A DNA stretch of 64,000 bases from Diadophis punctatus similis (lineage: Eukaryota; Chordata; Lepidosauria; Squamata; Dipsadidae): positions 50,077,859 to 50,141,858 of the forward strand of contig JALIGW010000001.1 in the NCBI GenBank assembly GCA_023053685.1, written 5' to 3'. How positions within the stretch are numbered: position 1 is the stretch's first letter; every line of letters begins with the position of its first letter. Made by a program: the position numbers and the translations under genes. Below the pieces are notes generated by a model. That model saw only the letters and a list, made by a program, of their open reading frames with translations. It did no database searches and was not told where the DNA came from. Positions 46,901 through 50,319 of the stretch are shown here, piece by piece.

Positions 46901-49160
46901 TTCATGGCCAATCTTGCTAATTTACTTTAGAATTAACCTGAGATTTCACCTTCATGAATTTCTTTGAATCCTCTGCCACTAGCTAATTCTGTGATCACTC
47001 CATATAACATACTGATTTTAAATTTAGGTGATTAAATTTAGGTGATTCCACCTTTTAAATTTAGGTGATTAAATTTAGGTGATTCCACCTAAATTGATTC
47101 ATGGCCAATCTTGCTAATTTACTTTAGAATTAACCTGAGATTTCACCTTCATGAATTTCTTTGAATCCTCTGCCACTAGCTAATTCTGTGATCACTCCAT
47201 ATAACATACTGATTTTAAATTGCACACATATTAATTCAGTACCTTGGGAAAGATGCTTTCTGATAAATTGTATCTTCCTTGTATCCGAATAATTTTTATT
47301 ATTAATTATATCCAGTGATGTGGAAGTACCTCCAAAAGATTTTTTTAATGCTTTATATCTGATTCTAGTTGGTTGTGCTTTTCCAACTGAAAGTATCTTC
47401 AGGGAAGCATCTGTAATATAAATGTTATCATCATCATCATCATCATCATCATTATTAAATACTTTTATTTAATAATACAGTTTTATTTATTAAAAATATT
47501 ATTAAAATGTATAAACCACCCAACTCTCAGTGACACTAGAAGGCTAGCAATTGTTAAAAACATTTACAAACAAGGAAATAATAACCACAGCAAAAGAATA
47601 AAGAGGACAGAAATAACAAACCCAGATGGAAACAAAGAAAAAGAAGAAAAAGGTGCTTCAATCACACTTGACAATGGCCTGTGCAAGAAGCCACATCTTG
47701 AGAGGCCTTCGAAAAATGGGGATCATTTGAATATCAGGGGGAAACTCATTCCAGAGGGCAAAGCACTGCTACAGAGAAAGTGACTTCTGGGGTCCCAATG
47801 GATAGCATTGTTTAATCAAAGGAATCTGGAGTGCGCCAATCCTGCCAGATTGGTTGATACTACAGGAGACAACTAGTCCCTATGCCATTTAGGGCTTTAT
47901 AGGTAGCAATCACACCTTGAATTGCGCCTGGAAGCAAACTGGCAACCAGTGCAGCTTTTGAAGCTGAGGTGTTATAAGGCCATATCGAGGCAATCCCATC
48001 ACTGCCCGCACTGCTGCATTCTGGACAAATTGAAGCCTCCAGATCAGGGGTGTCAAACTCAAGGCCCGTGGGGTGCTTAGATCTGGCCTGCAGGGCCGCC
48101 CTGGAAACAGCAAAGGACCGGCCTGCAGTGCCTCTGCCAGCGAAAACAGAGCTCCGTTTTCACTGGCAGAGGGTTGCAGGAGGCCGTTCCGGCCAAAAAT
48201 GGAGCTCATGAGCCTGTTTTCCCTGGCAGAGCGCTCGGGCCACCACAGGAGCCCCCGACATGAGTGATGTCAAGCTGCCCCCACCCCCCGAGGTCAAACA
48301 CAGCCCTTATGTGCCCTCAATGAAATAGAGTTTGACATCCCTGCTCTAGATGTTCTTCAAGGGCAGCCCCATGTAGATGACAATCTGCATATATAATAAC
48401 TTCAATTTAATCCTATTCACTTTTCGTGGGCCTATTAACTGAACATAGCAACTTGAATCATCAAGGTGAATCATTAATCCCTTTTAGGTATGTTTATTGC
48501 CTCGAATTATTTATAAAAATAATAAACAGAGAAAATGAATAAAAATAAAATAAAGTATTACCCTAAATCTGTTGAAATATTTTAACTAAATTGCCACAAT
48601 TTATAAGTACAAGTACTTCCTTCCTAATTGTGACACAGATGATTGCAAGGGTCCTAGCACGGACTAAGGCCAAGATTACTTATATGGTCACTTAGGATAC
48701 AGAGGGAGCATGACCCATTCTTCTTGACTACCCAGACTCCATCTTGTAATATTTTTTTAAAAAATATAATCAGGGCCAAATGTGGCTCGAAACAGCCCTA
48801 GGCAAAAGTCCTCTTAAGTTTGGAACAGAAAAGCAGATATAATGTCATTTAACTTTTTGCTTTTCTGTGCCTTTCAAAAGAGCTCAGAGATCTCTCAGGA
48901 TCAAAGGTAGTGTGTATAGAATACGGTTTGATACTTACAATCAAATGGACTGTTTTCAATGGGGTACATTTAAGAGGACAAAAACCAGCCAGAGGTTTCT
49001 GACTCTTTGGAATCCCTGACGAGCATATTTCATAAACCAAGGCTGTCTGAATCAATTGTAATTTTTCCCCCTTTTGCAGGCAATCGCTATCATGGAGATA
49101 GCGCATGGGAAAGATCATCCATACGTTATAGAGATCAAAAAGGAATTAGAGACCCACTGA
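2718..49160 (+). CDS. SMYD2: SMYD2, SET and MYND domain lysine methyltransferase (12 coding exons)
   Basis: Joining the 12 exons gives 1311 nt (436 codons plus stop accounted for within the sum; human protein 433 aa). SMYD2 transfers methyl groups from S-adenosylmethionine to lysines of histones and proteins such as p53 and HSP90, in cytosol and nucleus. Seen here: the SAM-contacting GKGRG (residues 19-23); MYND zinc ligands C55, C58, C68, C71, C77, C81, H89, C93; the SET core motif NHSCCPN (209-215); Y243 in [10 protein letters not shown]; post-SET cysteines C265, C267, C270; and a TPR-like C-terminal domain from about residue 280. The MRA start matches the human protein, which supports the ATG at 2718 over M9. 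All introns are GT-AG except intron 9 (AT-AC). No frameshift or stop is seen, so the gene looks functional. Confidence 0.97.
3297..4085 (-). mobile_element. CR1 LINE 3' end, split by a hAT MITE
   Basis: Antisense CR1 3' end (GCTGGAAGGGACCTTGGAGG), continuing into the reverse complement of the RT C-terminal part; the minus strand reads [21 protein letters not shown] 136-bp MITE sits at 3376-3511. The copy is broken by frameshifts and 5' truncated. Confidence 0.85.
3376..3511. mobile_element. 136-bp palindromic hAT MITE, copy 2
   Basis: The same family and exactly the same length as the copy at 1561-1696, with better preserved tips (CAGTGTTTCCCAACCTTGGC and its complement). The target duplication GCCTATAC is exact (3368-3375 and 3512-3519). 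It also lies in a CR1 copy. Confidence 0.92.
4381..4560. mobile_element. Short hAT element (CAGAGGTCCCCAACC ends)
   Basis: A 180-bp insert. The left end is CAGAGGTCCCCAACCCCC and the right end AAGGTTGGGCGGCACTG is its diverged complement. The flanking 8-bp duplication GTCTAGGA (4373-4380 and 4561-4568) is exact. No coding content. Confidence 0.85.
5364..5729. mobile_element. Non-autonomous hAT element, GGTGGGTTC / ACCGGTTC family, reverse copy
   Basis: The ends are CAGGAGTGGGTTC and GAACCCACCTCTG. Inside are the family marks ACCGGTTC, GATGTCACCAGCGGG and CATGCGCAGTGCC. It is inverted relative to the copies at 16916 and 59546. The flanks AAGTGGCC and AAATGATC match at only five of eight positions, so the duplication is decayed or misplaced. 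Confidence 0.75.
7150..7790 (+). mobile_element. Tc1-like transposon relic
   Basis: A 5' flank with AAAAACTAAGTAGACCCTT resembles Tc1-type terminal sequence. From 7382 the plus strand reads [20 protein letters not shown] and then [20 protein letters not shown], a paired helix-turn-helix typical of Tc1 transposases. The frame breaks near 7585 and continues in another frame ([18 protein letters not shown]). The sequence leaves the element near 7785, before the catalytic DDE region. It is inactive. Confidence 0.8.
7971..8111. mobile_element. TA-flanked MITE (CCCTGTTTCCCC ends)
   Basis: A roughly 137-bp element with inverted ends CCCTGTTTCCCCCCAAATAA and its complement (TTATTTTCGGGAAAACAGGG), flanked by TA on both sides. 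The GTCTTATTTTCGGGAAAA end is characteristic of a widespread reptile MITE. The TA target suggests a Tc1/mariner-type origin. Confidence 0.7.
8112..8600 (+). mobile_element. L1-like LINE 3' fragment with an internal 36-bp duplication
   Basis: The plus strand reads [20 protein letters not shown], similar in character to the C-terminal end of squamate L1 ORF2. It is followed by an A- and pyrimidine-rich 3' region (CCCTTCCCTCCCCTTCCCCC). Two 36-bp direct repeats at 8346-8417 duplicate twelve codons without breaking the frame. The family assignment is tentative. Confidence 0.45.
9076..9139 (+). CDS. SMYD2: SMYD2 exon 2 (residues 61-82)
   Basis: The acceptor is TTTAG|G and the donor CAG|GTGAGT; 64 nt, ends in phase 0. 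It encodes the central MYND zinc finger, with ligands C68, C71, C77 and C81 in [15 protein letters not shown]. It is the small exon that joins exon 1's CxxC to exon 3's HxxxC. Confidence 0.96.
9258..9358. repeat. (AGAAT)n microsatellite, about 20 units
   Basis: An uninterrupted pentanucleotide array that ends directly at the 3' end of the minus-strand CR1 element at 9359. In the CR1 orientation it is an (ATTCT)n tail. No interruptions are visible, so it is probably young and length-variable. Confidence 0.97.
9359..10190 (-). mobile_element. CR1 LINE 3' end with RT C-terminal reading frame
   Basis: The best preserved CR1 in the window. On the minus strand an open frame of about 180 codons (9575-10114) contains [33 protein letters not shown] and [14 protein letters not shown], the C-terminal part of the CR1 ORF2 reverse transcriptase. 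The 5' part is missing, so it cannot be autonomous. Its 3' end runs into the (AGAAT)n array. Confidence 0.9.
10291..10417. mobile_element. Diverged palindromic hAT MITE
   Basis: The tips CAGTATTTCTCAGCCTTGGC and AAGGTTGAAAAACACTG flank the same GACTTCAACTCCCAGAATTC core as the 136-bp family. It is 127 bp with several substitutions and no clear target duplication (GCCAGAATG versus CCATAACT), so it is older than the copies at 1561 and 3376. Confidence 0.75.
12198..12598. mobile_element. TA-flanked MITE (CCGTATTTTTCGGAG ends), copy 1
   Basis: The inverted ends are TACCGTATTTTTCGGAGTAT and CTCCAAAAAATATGGTA, with AAGACGCACC-type subterminal repeats. The interior has two diverged GGGCTGGGAAAAA blocks. 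Flanking TA suggests a Tc1/mariner-like target. Three more copies lie at 41093, 43524 and 60940. Confidence 0.75.
14080..14880 (+). mobile_element. L2-type LINE 3' end with RT C-terminal remnant
   Basis: The plus strand reads, across frameshifts, [63 protein letters not shown] and RKAIKTWLF, the conserved C-terminal region of L2-clade reverse transcriptases. The 3' end has CCGCCCTGAGTCC and closes with (ATTA)n and (GTTT)n runs at 14849-14898. It is 5' truncated. Confidence 0.85.
15545..15955 (+). mobile_element. Diverged L2-type LINE 3' end
   Basis: Reads [16 protein letters not shown] sequence on the plus strand near 15640-15690, then a 3' region (CACTGCCAGGAGTCCCTCT) ending in AAATAAATAAATT. 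This parallels the tail of the better preserved copy at 14080. It is short and heavily mutated. Confidence 0.6.
16916..17293. mobile_element. Non-autonomous hAT element, GGTGGGTTCC / ACCGGTTC family
   Basis: The ends are CAGAGGTGGGTTCC and GAACCCACCCCTG, with internal CGGTTCGGACCGGTTCACCC and GTGACCCGCTGGTGATGTC. It contains a tandem duplication of a block with GAGCATGTGCAGAAGCCGAG (about 17077 and 17197), separated by T-rich DNA. I see no convincing 8-bp target duplication. Confidence 0.8.
18133..18548. repeat. (TG)n joined to a long polypurine (GAAA/GGAA) tract
   Basis: A (TG)n run at 18133-18184 is followed by about 350 bases almost purely of A and G on the plus strand (18190-18548), mixing GAAA, GGAA, GA and AAAAAG units. 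Long open frames on both strands here are low-complexity translations, not genes. Confidence 0.97.
18600..18690 (-). mobile_element. CR1 3'-end fragment
   Basis: The plus strand has AGGGCTGGAAGACATCTCAG, then GATCATCTAGTCCAACCTGC, the antisense CR1 3' terminus. Only about 90 bp remain. A fragment of the GACTTATGACCAC repeat follows at 18770-18860. Confidence 0.7.
19205..19485. mobile_element. Decayed hAT fragment with short tandem CCCACCCAGTCACATGA units
   Basis: About six imperfect copies of a roughly 30-bp unit containing CCCACCCAGTCACATGACC, then AAGCCACGCCCACAGAACCGG and a right end TACCTACCCCTG. The same units occur once or twice inside the hAT element at 42471-42989, so this looks like an expanded copy of that family whose left end is eroded. 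Confidence 0.6.
19722..19969. repeat. 124-bp tandem duplication, two copies
   Basis: Two adjacent copies beginning TCATCCAAGATTTGCTTCA at 19722 and 19846 differ at very few positions (CATTTC versus CAGTTC). They match no transposon in the window. The near identity suggests a recent local duplication in intron 2, about 230 bp upstream of exon 3. Confidence 0.93.
20195..20305 (+). CDS. SMYD2: SMYD2 exon 3 (residues 83-119)
   Basis: 111 nt, phase 0 on both sides; acceptor TTTAG|AAA, donor CAG|GTGAGC. It supplies the last MYND zinc ligands H89 and C93 (DWPLHKLEC) and the start of the intervening segment ([18 protein letters not shown]). It is strongly conserved with the human protein. Confidence 0.96.
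20306..22416 (+). other. SMYD2 intron 3
   Basis: A 2.1-kb GT-AG intron with a pyrimidine-rich acceptor tract (CCCTCCTTTTTTTTGC). It is AT-rich, and I recognise no transposon or conserved block in it. Confidence 0.85.
22417..22477 (+). CDS. SMYD2: SMYD2 exon 4 (residues 120-139 and part of 140)
   Basis: 61 nt; acceptor ACCAG|AAA, donor C|GTAAGT, ends in phase 1. It reads [20 protein letters not shown], matching the short linker exon of SMYD2 before the intervening SET helices. It is the least conserved exon, but frame and length fit exactly. Confidence 0.95.
22725..23100 (-). mobile_element. L2-type LINE 3' end
   Basis: The minus strand reads [38 protein letters not shown] and KTWLFLQAG. It is the same region as the element at 14080, with a 3' tail near GCCGCCCTGAGTCC and a (TTTA)-rich end at about 22725. 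A short internal deletion joins STKQ to RAFS. Confidence 0.85.
23904..24151 (+). mobile_element. tRNA-derived SINE
   Basis: An RNA polymerase III A-box-like GTTGGTGCAGTGGTTAA and B-box-like GTTCAAATCTC sit 45-60 bp apart in a tRNA-like head. A body with CCATCCTTCCGAGGTGGGT and a tail of (GCTATT)n at 24133-24151 follow. This is a common squamate SINE layout. The copy looks full length. Confidence 0.8.
25873..26490 (+). mobile_element. tRNA-derived SINE with Bov-B-like tail, split by a hAT insertion
   Basis: The head is GGGCCAGTTTGGTTAAGTCACC, with B-box-like GAGTTCCAATCC, then GGGTCAATCACACTCTCTCA at 25968. The element is interrupted at 26014 and resumes at 26413 with TTTCTGAAATCTTGCCAAGA, which resembles the Bov-B-derived tail of squamate SINEs (compare 55785). 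Confidence 0.75.
26014..26412. mobile_element. hAT element carrying a 41-bp minisatellite
   Basis: The ends are CAGTGGTGTGATTC and GAATACCACCTCTG. The flanks TTGCAAAC (26006-26013) and CTGCATAC (26413-26420) match at six of eight positions. Inside are ACCGGTTCTGTGGGCGTGGC and about 4.5 tandem copies of a 41-bp unit beginning AGGATACTGTAAAATCTCC, at 26081, 26122, 26163, 26204 and 26245. It is inserted into the SINE. Confidence 0.8.
26722..26846 (+). CDS. SMYD2: SMYD2 exon 5 (residues 140-181)
   Basis: 125 nt; acceptor CATAG|AT, donor CAG|GTAAGG, ends in phase 0. It reads [16 protein letters not shown] and [20 protein letters not shown], the helical intervening-SET region. Conservation with human SMYD2 is high. 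Confidence 0.96.
26847..27616 (+). other. SMYD2 intron 5
   Basis: A 770-bp GT-AG intron, AT-rich. A (GAAT)n stretch lies at 27288-27312. No transposon recognised. Confidence 0.85.
27617..27684 (+). CDS. SMYD2: SMYD2 exon 6 (residues 182-203 and part of 204)
   Basis: 68 nt; acceptor CTCAG|GTT, donor GA|GTAAGC, ends in phase 2. It reads [20 protein letters not shown], then FPD, nearly identical to human SMYD2, and leads into the NHSCCPN motif of the next exon. Confidence 0.96.
28620..28797. repeat. Left part of a GACTTACGACC-type dispersed repeat, split by the DIRS element
   Basis: Contains GTTGTAAGTCAAGGCACC and AATTGTTAAGTGAATGGCAC, words shared with the copies at 34960-36040 and 58741-59346. 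The sequence continues beyond the DIRS element at 34266 (AACATGGCTGTCTGACCAC, then GGTCATAAAAGTGAGC). The family is common in squamate DNA, but I cannot name it with certainty. Confidence 0.6.
28812..28920 (+). repeat. DIRS left inverted terminal repeat
   Basis: 109 bp starting GAGGAGCCAGCAGTCAGGAT and ending CCCAGTTATGAC. It is identical, in reverse complement, to 34118-34226, including the seven-T run. Diverged similarity continues inward to about 29010 (GTGGCGAAAATAGC, CATCCCAACTG). Confidence 0.96.
29728..31425 (+). CDS. DIRS gag-like protein
   Basis: 565 codons, open, start [19 protein letters not shown]. The N-terminal half (about residues 60-200) is rich in proline, glutamine and serine. 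An acidic stretch follows ([15 protein letters not shown]) and then a more ordered region around residues 360-460 with [20 protein letters not shown]. The C-terminal tail from about residue 500 is rich in Arg, Gly and Phe ([18 protein letters not shown]) and probably binds nucleic acid. No CCHC zinc knuckle is visible, as usual for DIRS gag. The last 41 bases overlap the pol frame. The role as capsid-like protein is by position and composition. Confidence 0.85.
   Translation: MAKGMPPAPSKPGGKRKHKTNRPNDDEAAASSAQPGKPTSTRAEQRRDRVLQKIHSRAANEGASQASASGPDQILGLDTTVPQISTNLWGPGGLGVAAPIPQPALAQETTQSVQPSLPPGQEGALSPPPPPVVQGIEPVLPPAQSLPALPFDPTIIQQWIASAVQTSITANLQNLAASLPQLGSGTSSPQLDPQPGTSADFLAADQLSNISEEENLDDFTVAQMDTMGDLSEDEVAGPSQPPSAALFPPGLYKSLLSKARAAAGLVAPAAPAPSLTTPLGPIFSSVTPEPDSVPAPSLFIDTVRNQWAAPATGSNPTSLERQFFNVAAELGDILEVPAVDPPVLALHAQTTLPNESEENLKPEDRKVEQALVRAHQAAAWAIKAASTSSFFARVALLWVKQLQDLIPESNIRAHQDLSKVFATCQFLADSTLYTSKFTSKAMASTLVARRMLWLKQWPVETRHKWRLASKPLKGKQLFGDSLDPFLIESKDKRKILPSLSRRGLPRQTPYFRRPFRHTDQGSSFPRSPGQYSGRSRFRQDRARRGRQFKKNFHGGAGGRPTKRGK
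31385..33709 (+). CDS. DIRS polyprotein: reverse transcriptase, RNase H, methyltransferase-like region and partial tyrosine recombinase
   Basis: 774 codons, open, in the next frame after gag with a 41-bp overlap. RT: D157 in [24 protein letters not shown], and YLDD at 221-224. RNase H: D386 ([13 protein letters not shown]), E418, D443 (LLTDN) and D494 (ADWLSR), so all four carboxylates are present. A methyltransferase-like segment follows (about 525-605; [30 protein letters not shown]). The C-terminal 160 residues carry the tyrosine-recombinase HSTR box (705-708) and a candidate nucleophile Y741 in [10 protein letters not shown]. The N-terminal recombinase half with the first catalytic Arg is not found; a junction near residue 615-620 is suspected. 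RT and RNase H look intact; integration activity is doubtful. Confidence 0.92.
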   Translation: MAEPEGVPPREGNSNFSPMTAPIGGRLKYFADCWDSTTENAWVLNTIRHGLSLEFLSLPPGAFIRCPTARNPAKRALMAEAVQHLLDIRAIQQVPPDEHFQGFYSILFVVPKASGGWRAILDLKRLNRHIVYKKFRMHSLKSILACIRPGDFMASLDLTEAYLHIPIARHHRRYLRFCYADQHFQYRALPFGLSSAPRVFTKVLSVLAGHLRALPIRVQCYLDDILVHASSEAVARQHLHTVTQVLSAHGFSINLAKSQLSPSTSILHLGSIIDSSQGRVFLSPERQVSLQVLSSQVQRAGSSPLLTLSSLLGKMVSCISIVPWARLHARELQWFLLPFQKAHLGSSLRKVCIPPPVRRSLTWWHSPALAKGTLFFPQVQITVTTDASLSGWGAHCEGATAQGLWSEAQARCSINWLELHAAFLALKHFHRVIAGSHVLLLTDNVTTKAHVNRQGGTRSRTLMDEARKVGLWAERHLSSLTAEHISGVANVQADWLSRSTVDQAEWRLDPSVFQSIVNRFGRPLVDLFATPENSQLHRFFSRYHTRGSEGTNALLCRWPKGLLYAFPPLPILPLVLRKLMQEEAEIILIAPFWPRQPWFADLVALSVRAHWTLPPLPTLILPSFCPAPSHPSERVLHTLDVRRALRIYISRTRPFRRTEALLVTFLPQSMGLKASAATIGRWIRGAIAKAYDMAALQRPAGITAHSTRSAATSAAWATQCSLEDLCRVATWATPTPFIRHYRIDKYASADAAFGRRVLQRVLINNAQHFCPSHG
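33726..33815 (+). repeat. DIRS internal complementary region
   Basis: 90 bp just after the pol stop. The first 37 bp (to 33762) are the reverse complement of the left element end from 28798. The rest is the reverse complement of the right end up to 34265. They meet at a single AAT. The segment therefore represents the joined ends of a circular element and would template the missing outer bases during replication. Confidence 0.93.
33816..34117. other. DIRS 3' untranslated region
   Basis: About 300 bp between the internal complementary region and the right terminal repeat. It includes an A run at 33951-33967 and, from about 34020, the diverged inner extension of the right terminal repeat (CCAGTTGGGATGAGGCATCC, AATTTCGCCACATCGAGTC). 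No reading frame supported. Confidence 0.75.
34118..34226 (-). repeat. DIRS right inverted terminal repeat
   Basis: Exact reverse complement of 28812-28920. It is followed by a 39-bp outer end unique to this side (CTGATGAGAAAGAGCGTATC onward) that reappears inverted in the internal complementary region. Confidence 0.96.
34467..34735. mobile_element. hAT element (CAGTAATGACGAACC end)
   Basis: 269 bp; the left end CAGTAATGACGAACCTTTTC pairs with the right end ATAGGTTCGCCATCATGG. The 8-bp target duplication ACATAGAC is exact (34459-34466 and 34736-34743). The interior is rich in GTGCACA and GCACACG words. Non-coding despite open frames on both strands. Confidence 0.85.
34960..36040. repeat. GACTTACGACC-type dispersed repeat, split by a solo LTR
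   Basis: The left part (to 35220) has ATGACTTACGACTACAATTG, TTAAGTGAATCCCTGG and GGTGATCACATGACCCTGGG. The right part (from 35884) has AGTTGTCAAGCATCTGAATT and GGTCATAAGTCGC. The two parts join into one repeat when the LTR at 35221-35883 is removed. Other copies are at 18770, 28620/34266 and 58741. Confidence 0.7.
35221..35883 (-). mobile_element. Solo LTR of a retrotransposon
   Basis: 663 bp beginning TGTTCTGTCC and ending GGCCACAACA on the plus strand, the TG...CA ends of an LTR. It is bounded by the 5-bp duplication AAACC (35216-35220 and 35884-35888). On the minus strand a TATA-like GGGTATTTAAGG lies at about 35577. An acidic open frame of about 94 codons occupies 35613-35897 on the minus strand; it may be chance or the end of an internal frame. 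Orientation is inferred from the TATA box. Gypsy or endogenous retrovirus origin cannot be decided. Confidence 0.75.
36368..36470 (+). CDS. SMYD2: SMYD2 exon 7 (residues 204-238)
   Basis: 103 nt; acceptor CTCAG|T, donor GAG|GTAACT, ends in phase 0. It contains the SET signature NHSCCPN (209-215), which helps form the SAM pocket and pseudoknot, and [20 protein letters not shown]. It is nearly identical to human SMYD2. Confidence 0.97.
36655..37830 (-). mobile_element. CR1 LINE 3' end, split by a hAT element
   Basis: Antisense CR1 3' terminus (AGCTGGAAGGAACCTTGGGG) followed by the complement of the RT C-terminal region. The minus strand reads [20 protein letters not shown] and [12 protein letters not shown], with frameshifts. 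The element at 36732-37038 interrupts it. Confidence 0.85.
36732..37038. mobile_element. hAT element (CAGCGGTTCCCAACC ends) with a central hairpin
   Basis: The ends CAGCGGTTCCCAACCTGGGG and GGTTGGGAACCGCTG are inverted. The target duplication CCCTATAC is exact (36724-36731 and 37039-37046). A near-perfect internal palindrome at about 36887-36967 has arms beginning CGCCATTTGGGTTCTTTTAC around a CATGCGCAGAATGC loop. 307 bp, non-coding. Confidence 0.9.
39216..39453 (-). mobile_element. tRNA-derived SINE
   Basis: On the minus strand the head reads GTGGTTAAGGTGCTGG, with a B-box-like GAGTTCTAGTCCC. The body has GCTGGGTGATTTTGAGCC and TCTCTCAGCCC. The tail resembles a LINE end (ACTCCCTTGAGTTACTTATA, then AATAAAGG). 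It shares its tail type with the fragment at 52168. Confidence 0.75.
39734..39844 (+). CDS. SMYD2: SMYD2 exon 8 (residues 239-275)
   Basis: 111 nt, phase 0 on both sides; acceptor TCTCAG|ATT, donor AAG|GTAAGC. It carries the catalytic-site tyrosine Y243 in [16 protein letters not shown] and the post-SET zinc cysteines C265, C267 and C270 (TCDCREC). I239 replaces Val of the human protein. Confidence 0.97.
39845..40574 (+). other. SMYD2 intron 8
   Basis: A 730-bp GT-AG intron, AT-rich. A direct repeat of the 19-bp word ATCAGGTAGGTGAAATGTA lies at about 40140-40178. No transposon recognised. Confidence 0.85.
40575..40695 (+). CDS. SMYD2: SMYD2 exon 9 (residues 276-315 and first base of 316)
   Basis: 121 nt; acceptor CTCAG|GAC. 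It reads [17 protein letters not shown] and starts the C-terminal helical domain. The exon ends AAA T in phase 1, immediately followed by ATATCCTTT, a U12-type donor. No GT donor in the right place keeps the conserved KSP.EL sequence. Confidence 0.95.
40938..41092. repeat. (TG)n and (TATG)n microsatellites
   Basis: About 25 TG units at 40946-40995 and about 13 TATG units at 41033-41092, separated by 37 bp. The second array ends at the left end of a MITE. Confidence 0.96.
41093..42028. mobile_element. TA-flanked MITE (CCGTATTTTTCGGAG ends), copy 2, expanded
   Basis: The left end TACTGTATTTTTCGGAGTAT and right end ATACTCCGAAAAATACGGTA are inverted. It is longer than the other copies (about 936 bp) and the centre (41440-41800) looks like inserted or captured unique DNA. 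The right end has a doubled subterminal CTTATACTCCG. Confidence 0.65.
42471..42989. mobile_element. Non-autonomous hAT element, GGTGGGTTCC / ACCGGT family
   Basis: 519 bp; ends CAGTGGTGGGTTCC and GGAACCCGCCCCTG. The target duplication ACTAGGAG is exact (42463-42470 and 42990-42997). The interior has GTGACGTCACC, TGCGCATGCCCAGAAG and two direct CCACGCCCACCCGGTCACAT units. Confidence 0.9.
43178..43352 (+). CDS. SMYD2: SMYD2 exon 10 (residues 316-373 and part of 374)
   Basis: 175 nt. It starts CC CCA GGT after the AC acceptor and ends in phase 2 at AG|GTACCT. It reads [20 protein letters not shown] and [19 protein letters not shown]-like helices of the C-terminal domain that shape substrate access in SMYD proteins. 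Confidence 0.95.
43353..45873 (+). other. SMYD2 intron 10
   Basis: A 2.5-kb GT-AG intron with one TA-flanked MITE at its 5' end. I recognise nothing in 44020-45870. Confidence 0.85.
43524..44016. mobile_element. TA-flanked MITE (CCGTATTTTTCGGAG ends), copy 3
   Basis: The left end TACCGTATTTTTTGGAGTAT and right end CTCCGAAAAATACGGTA are inverted. The interior has two copies of CCCAGCTCTTA and TTCATTGTTACTCTCTCC, like those seen inverted in the copy at 12198. Confidence 0.8.
45874..45982 (+). CDS. SMYD2: SMYD2 exon 11 (residues 374-410)
   Basis: 109 nt; acceptor TGCAG|T, donor AAG|GTATAC, ends in phase 0. It reads [20 protein letters not shown], a TPR-like helix pair, then [10 protein letters not shown]. 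Conserved with human except in the short loop ESRSAGV. Confidence 0.96.
46884..47221. repeat. Tandem duplication with 197-bp spacing
   Basis: A block starting GATTCCACCTAAATTGATTC at 46884 recurs at 47081, each about 140 bp and near identical. Between them are short repeats of TTTAAATTTAGGTGATT. It matches no transposon in the window. Confidence 0.92.
47455..48410 (-). mobile_element. Old L2-type LINE 3' end, split by a hAT element
   Basis: The minus strand reads [19 protein letters not shown] and [17 protein letters not shown] near 47910-48030, typical of L2 RT C-termini. The 3' tail is near 47455-47530 (TATAAACCACCCAACTC). The hAT element at 48045-48343 interrupts it. Confidence 0.75.
48045..48343. 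mobile_element. hAT element (CAGGGGTGTCAAACTC ends), copy 1
   Basis: 299 bp; ends CAGGGGTGTCAAACTC and GAGTTTGACATCCCTG. The flanking duplication is CTCCAGAT (48037-48044) and CTCTAGAT (48344-48351), one mismatch. The interior has GGCCTGCAGGGCCGCC and GAGCTCCGTTTTCACTGGCA. Confidence 0.88.
49080..49160 (+). CDS. SMYD2: SMYD2 exon 12 (residues 411-436 and stop)
   Basis: 81 nt; acceptor TTTTGCAG|GCA, stop TGA at 49158-49160. It reads [20 protein letters not shown] and KELETH, ending like the human protein (IESH). Confidence 0.96.
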   Translation, partial: AIAIMEIAHGKDHPYVIEIKKELETH

Positions 49161-49488
49161 GTCTTTGAATCTATGTAATCCTTCAACCTTTCTTTAAAAG
49201 CCTTGCTATGGAAACTTCAGGAGTGCTTTGAAAATTGACGCGGAATGAAAGCTTTTCTGTAAAATAATTGGAATGACAAACATGTGGTGCATTTGGGCCT
49301 TGCCTCTTCCATTCTCTGAGGTCTATGTGAAATATCTTGAGCCTTGATAAATTAATTCTGAATGCCTTTTCCTCCCTAAGAAAATGCCATGGTTTCACAC
49401 AGCTAATGCCTTTGATTGATCATGTGCAAAAATGACCAGTTTTTTTCTCCATTGAGTTTAATGTATTGTATCTTATGCAAAACAACTG

Positions 49489-49494
49489 ATTAAA
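49489..49494 (+). terminator. Candidate proximal SMYD2 polyadenylation signal
   Basis: ATTAAA 330 bp after the stop, followed within 30-70 nt by GT/T-rich DNA (CTTGCTTGTTCGCC, TTATTGTGATTTAGGTGT). The placement suits a short 3'UTR, but only the hexamer and context support it. Confidence 0.35.
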
Positions 49495-50202
49495 TTTGGA
49501 CAACACTGCTTGACCTGACTTGCTTGTTCGCCTCGTTATTGTGATTTAGGTGTATAAAAAACATTCTGGGTACCATTTTTTGTAACTTTTAAATATAATT
49601 ACACAACTTGCATCTCAAAAGTTAAAGTTCAAGACTATTACATATGCAACTTGATTGTTGATGTTGCATATATTTTGTCTAATTATATTATTATGCTTAC
49701 TCAGGTTTGTGCTAATAATACATTTAGGGATTGTGAACACTTCATATATTTTCTAAGCATTGTGAATGGCTGTATAACTCAACATGTCTGGTTTAATATG
49801 GAAAAAATGGAGGCTTGTCAATTATCTATTCCTGTTCCTTAATACTTTAGGTAGTTTTTTTTTCCATCTGGAAATACCTTTACTGTATTTATCATTTTTG
49901 AAAAAACGTTTAGCTGATACTCATCTACATGTATTTTAAGACGCATACATTTGCCAAGTGCCTTCTGCTCATTTGGCCATACAGATACCAAATAGAATTC
50001 AATGCAGATTGTTTGTAGAGATACTAAACCTTAAGAAATATCCTTTTCTGACATGAATAGCATATTCAGTGTTTTGATACTGCATGGGAAAGCTCTACAC
50101 ATGGTGGACTTTATTCAGCTTAATTTTGCCTCTTCCAATTAAAGGCAATGTATTCTCTTAAAAATTCAAATATAAAGCTGATTGGTTAAACACTAAAAGT
50201 AT

Positions 50203-50290
50203 TTATTTATTTATTTATTTTGCAATTCTTATATGCCGCCCTACTCCCAGAGGGACTCAGGTCGGCGTACATTCAGAGTAATTCTATGGT
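50203..50290 (-). mobile_element. L2-type LINE 3' tail
   Basis: Begins with (TTTA)n on the plus strand, then TATATGCCGCCCTACTCCCA and GGACTCAGGTCGGCGTACA, the antisense of the L2 3' end seen at 22725 and 60425. Only the tail is left. Confidence 0.75.
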
Positions 50291-50319
50291 ATATATTTAA
50301 TTGGAAAGAAACTTGAATG

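Larger units (their letters stand above)
45983..49079 (+). other. SMYD2 intron 11
   Basis: A 3.1-kb GT-AG intron with a tandem duplication, a (TCA)n run at 47430-47451, and an L2 fragment split by a hAT element. I recognise nothing in 46030-46880. Confidence 0.85.
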
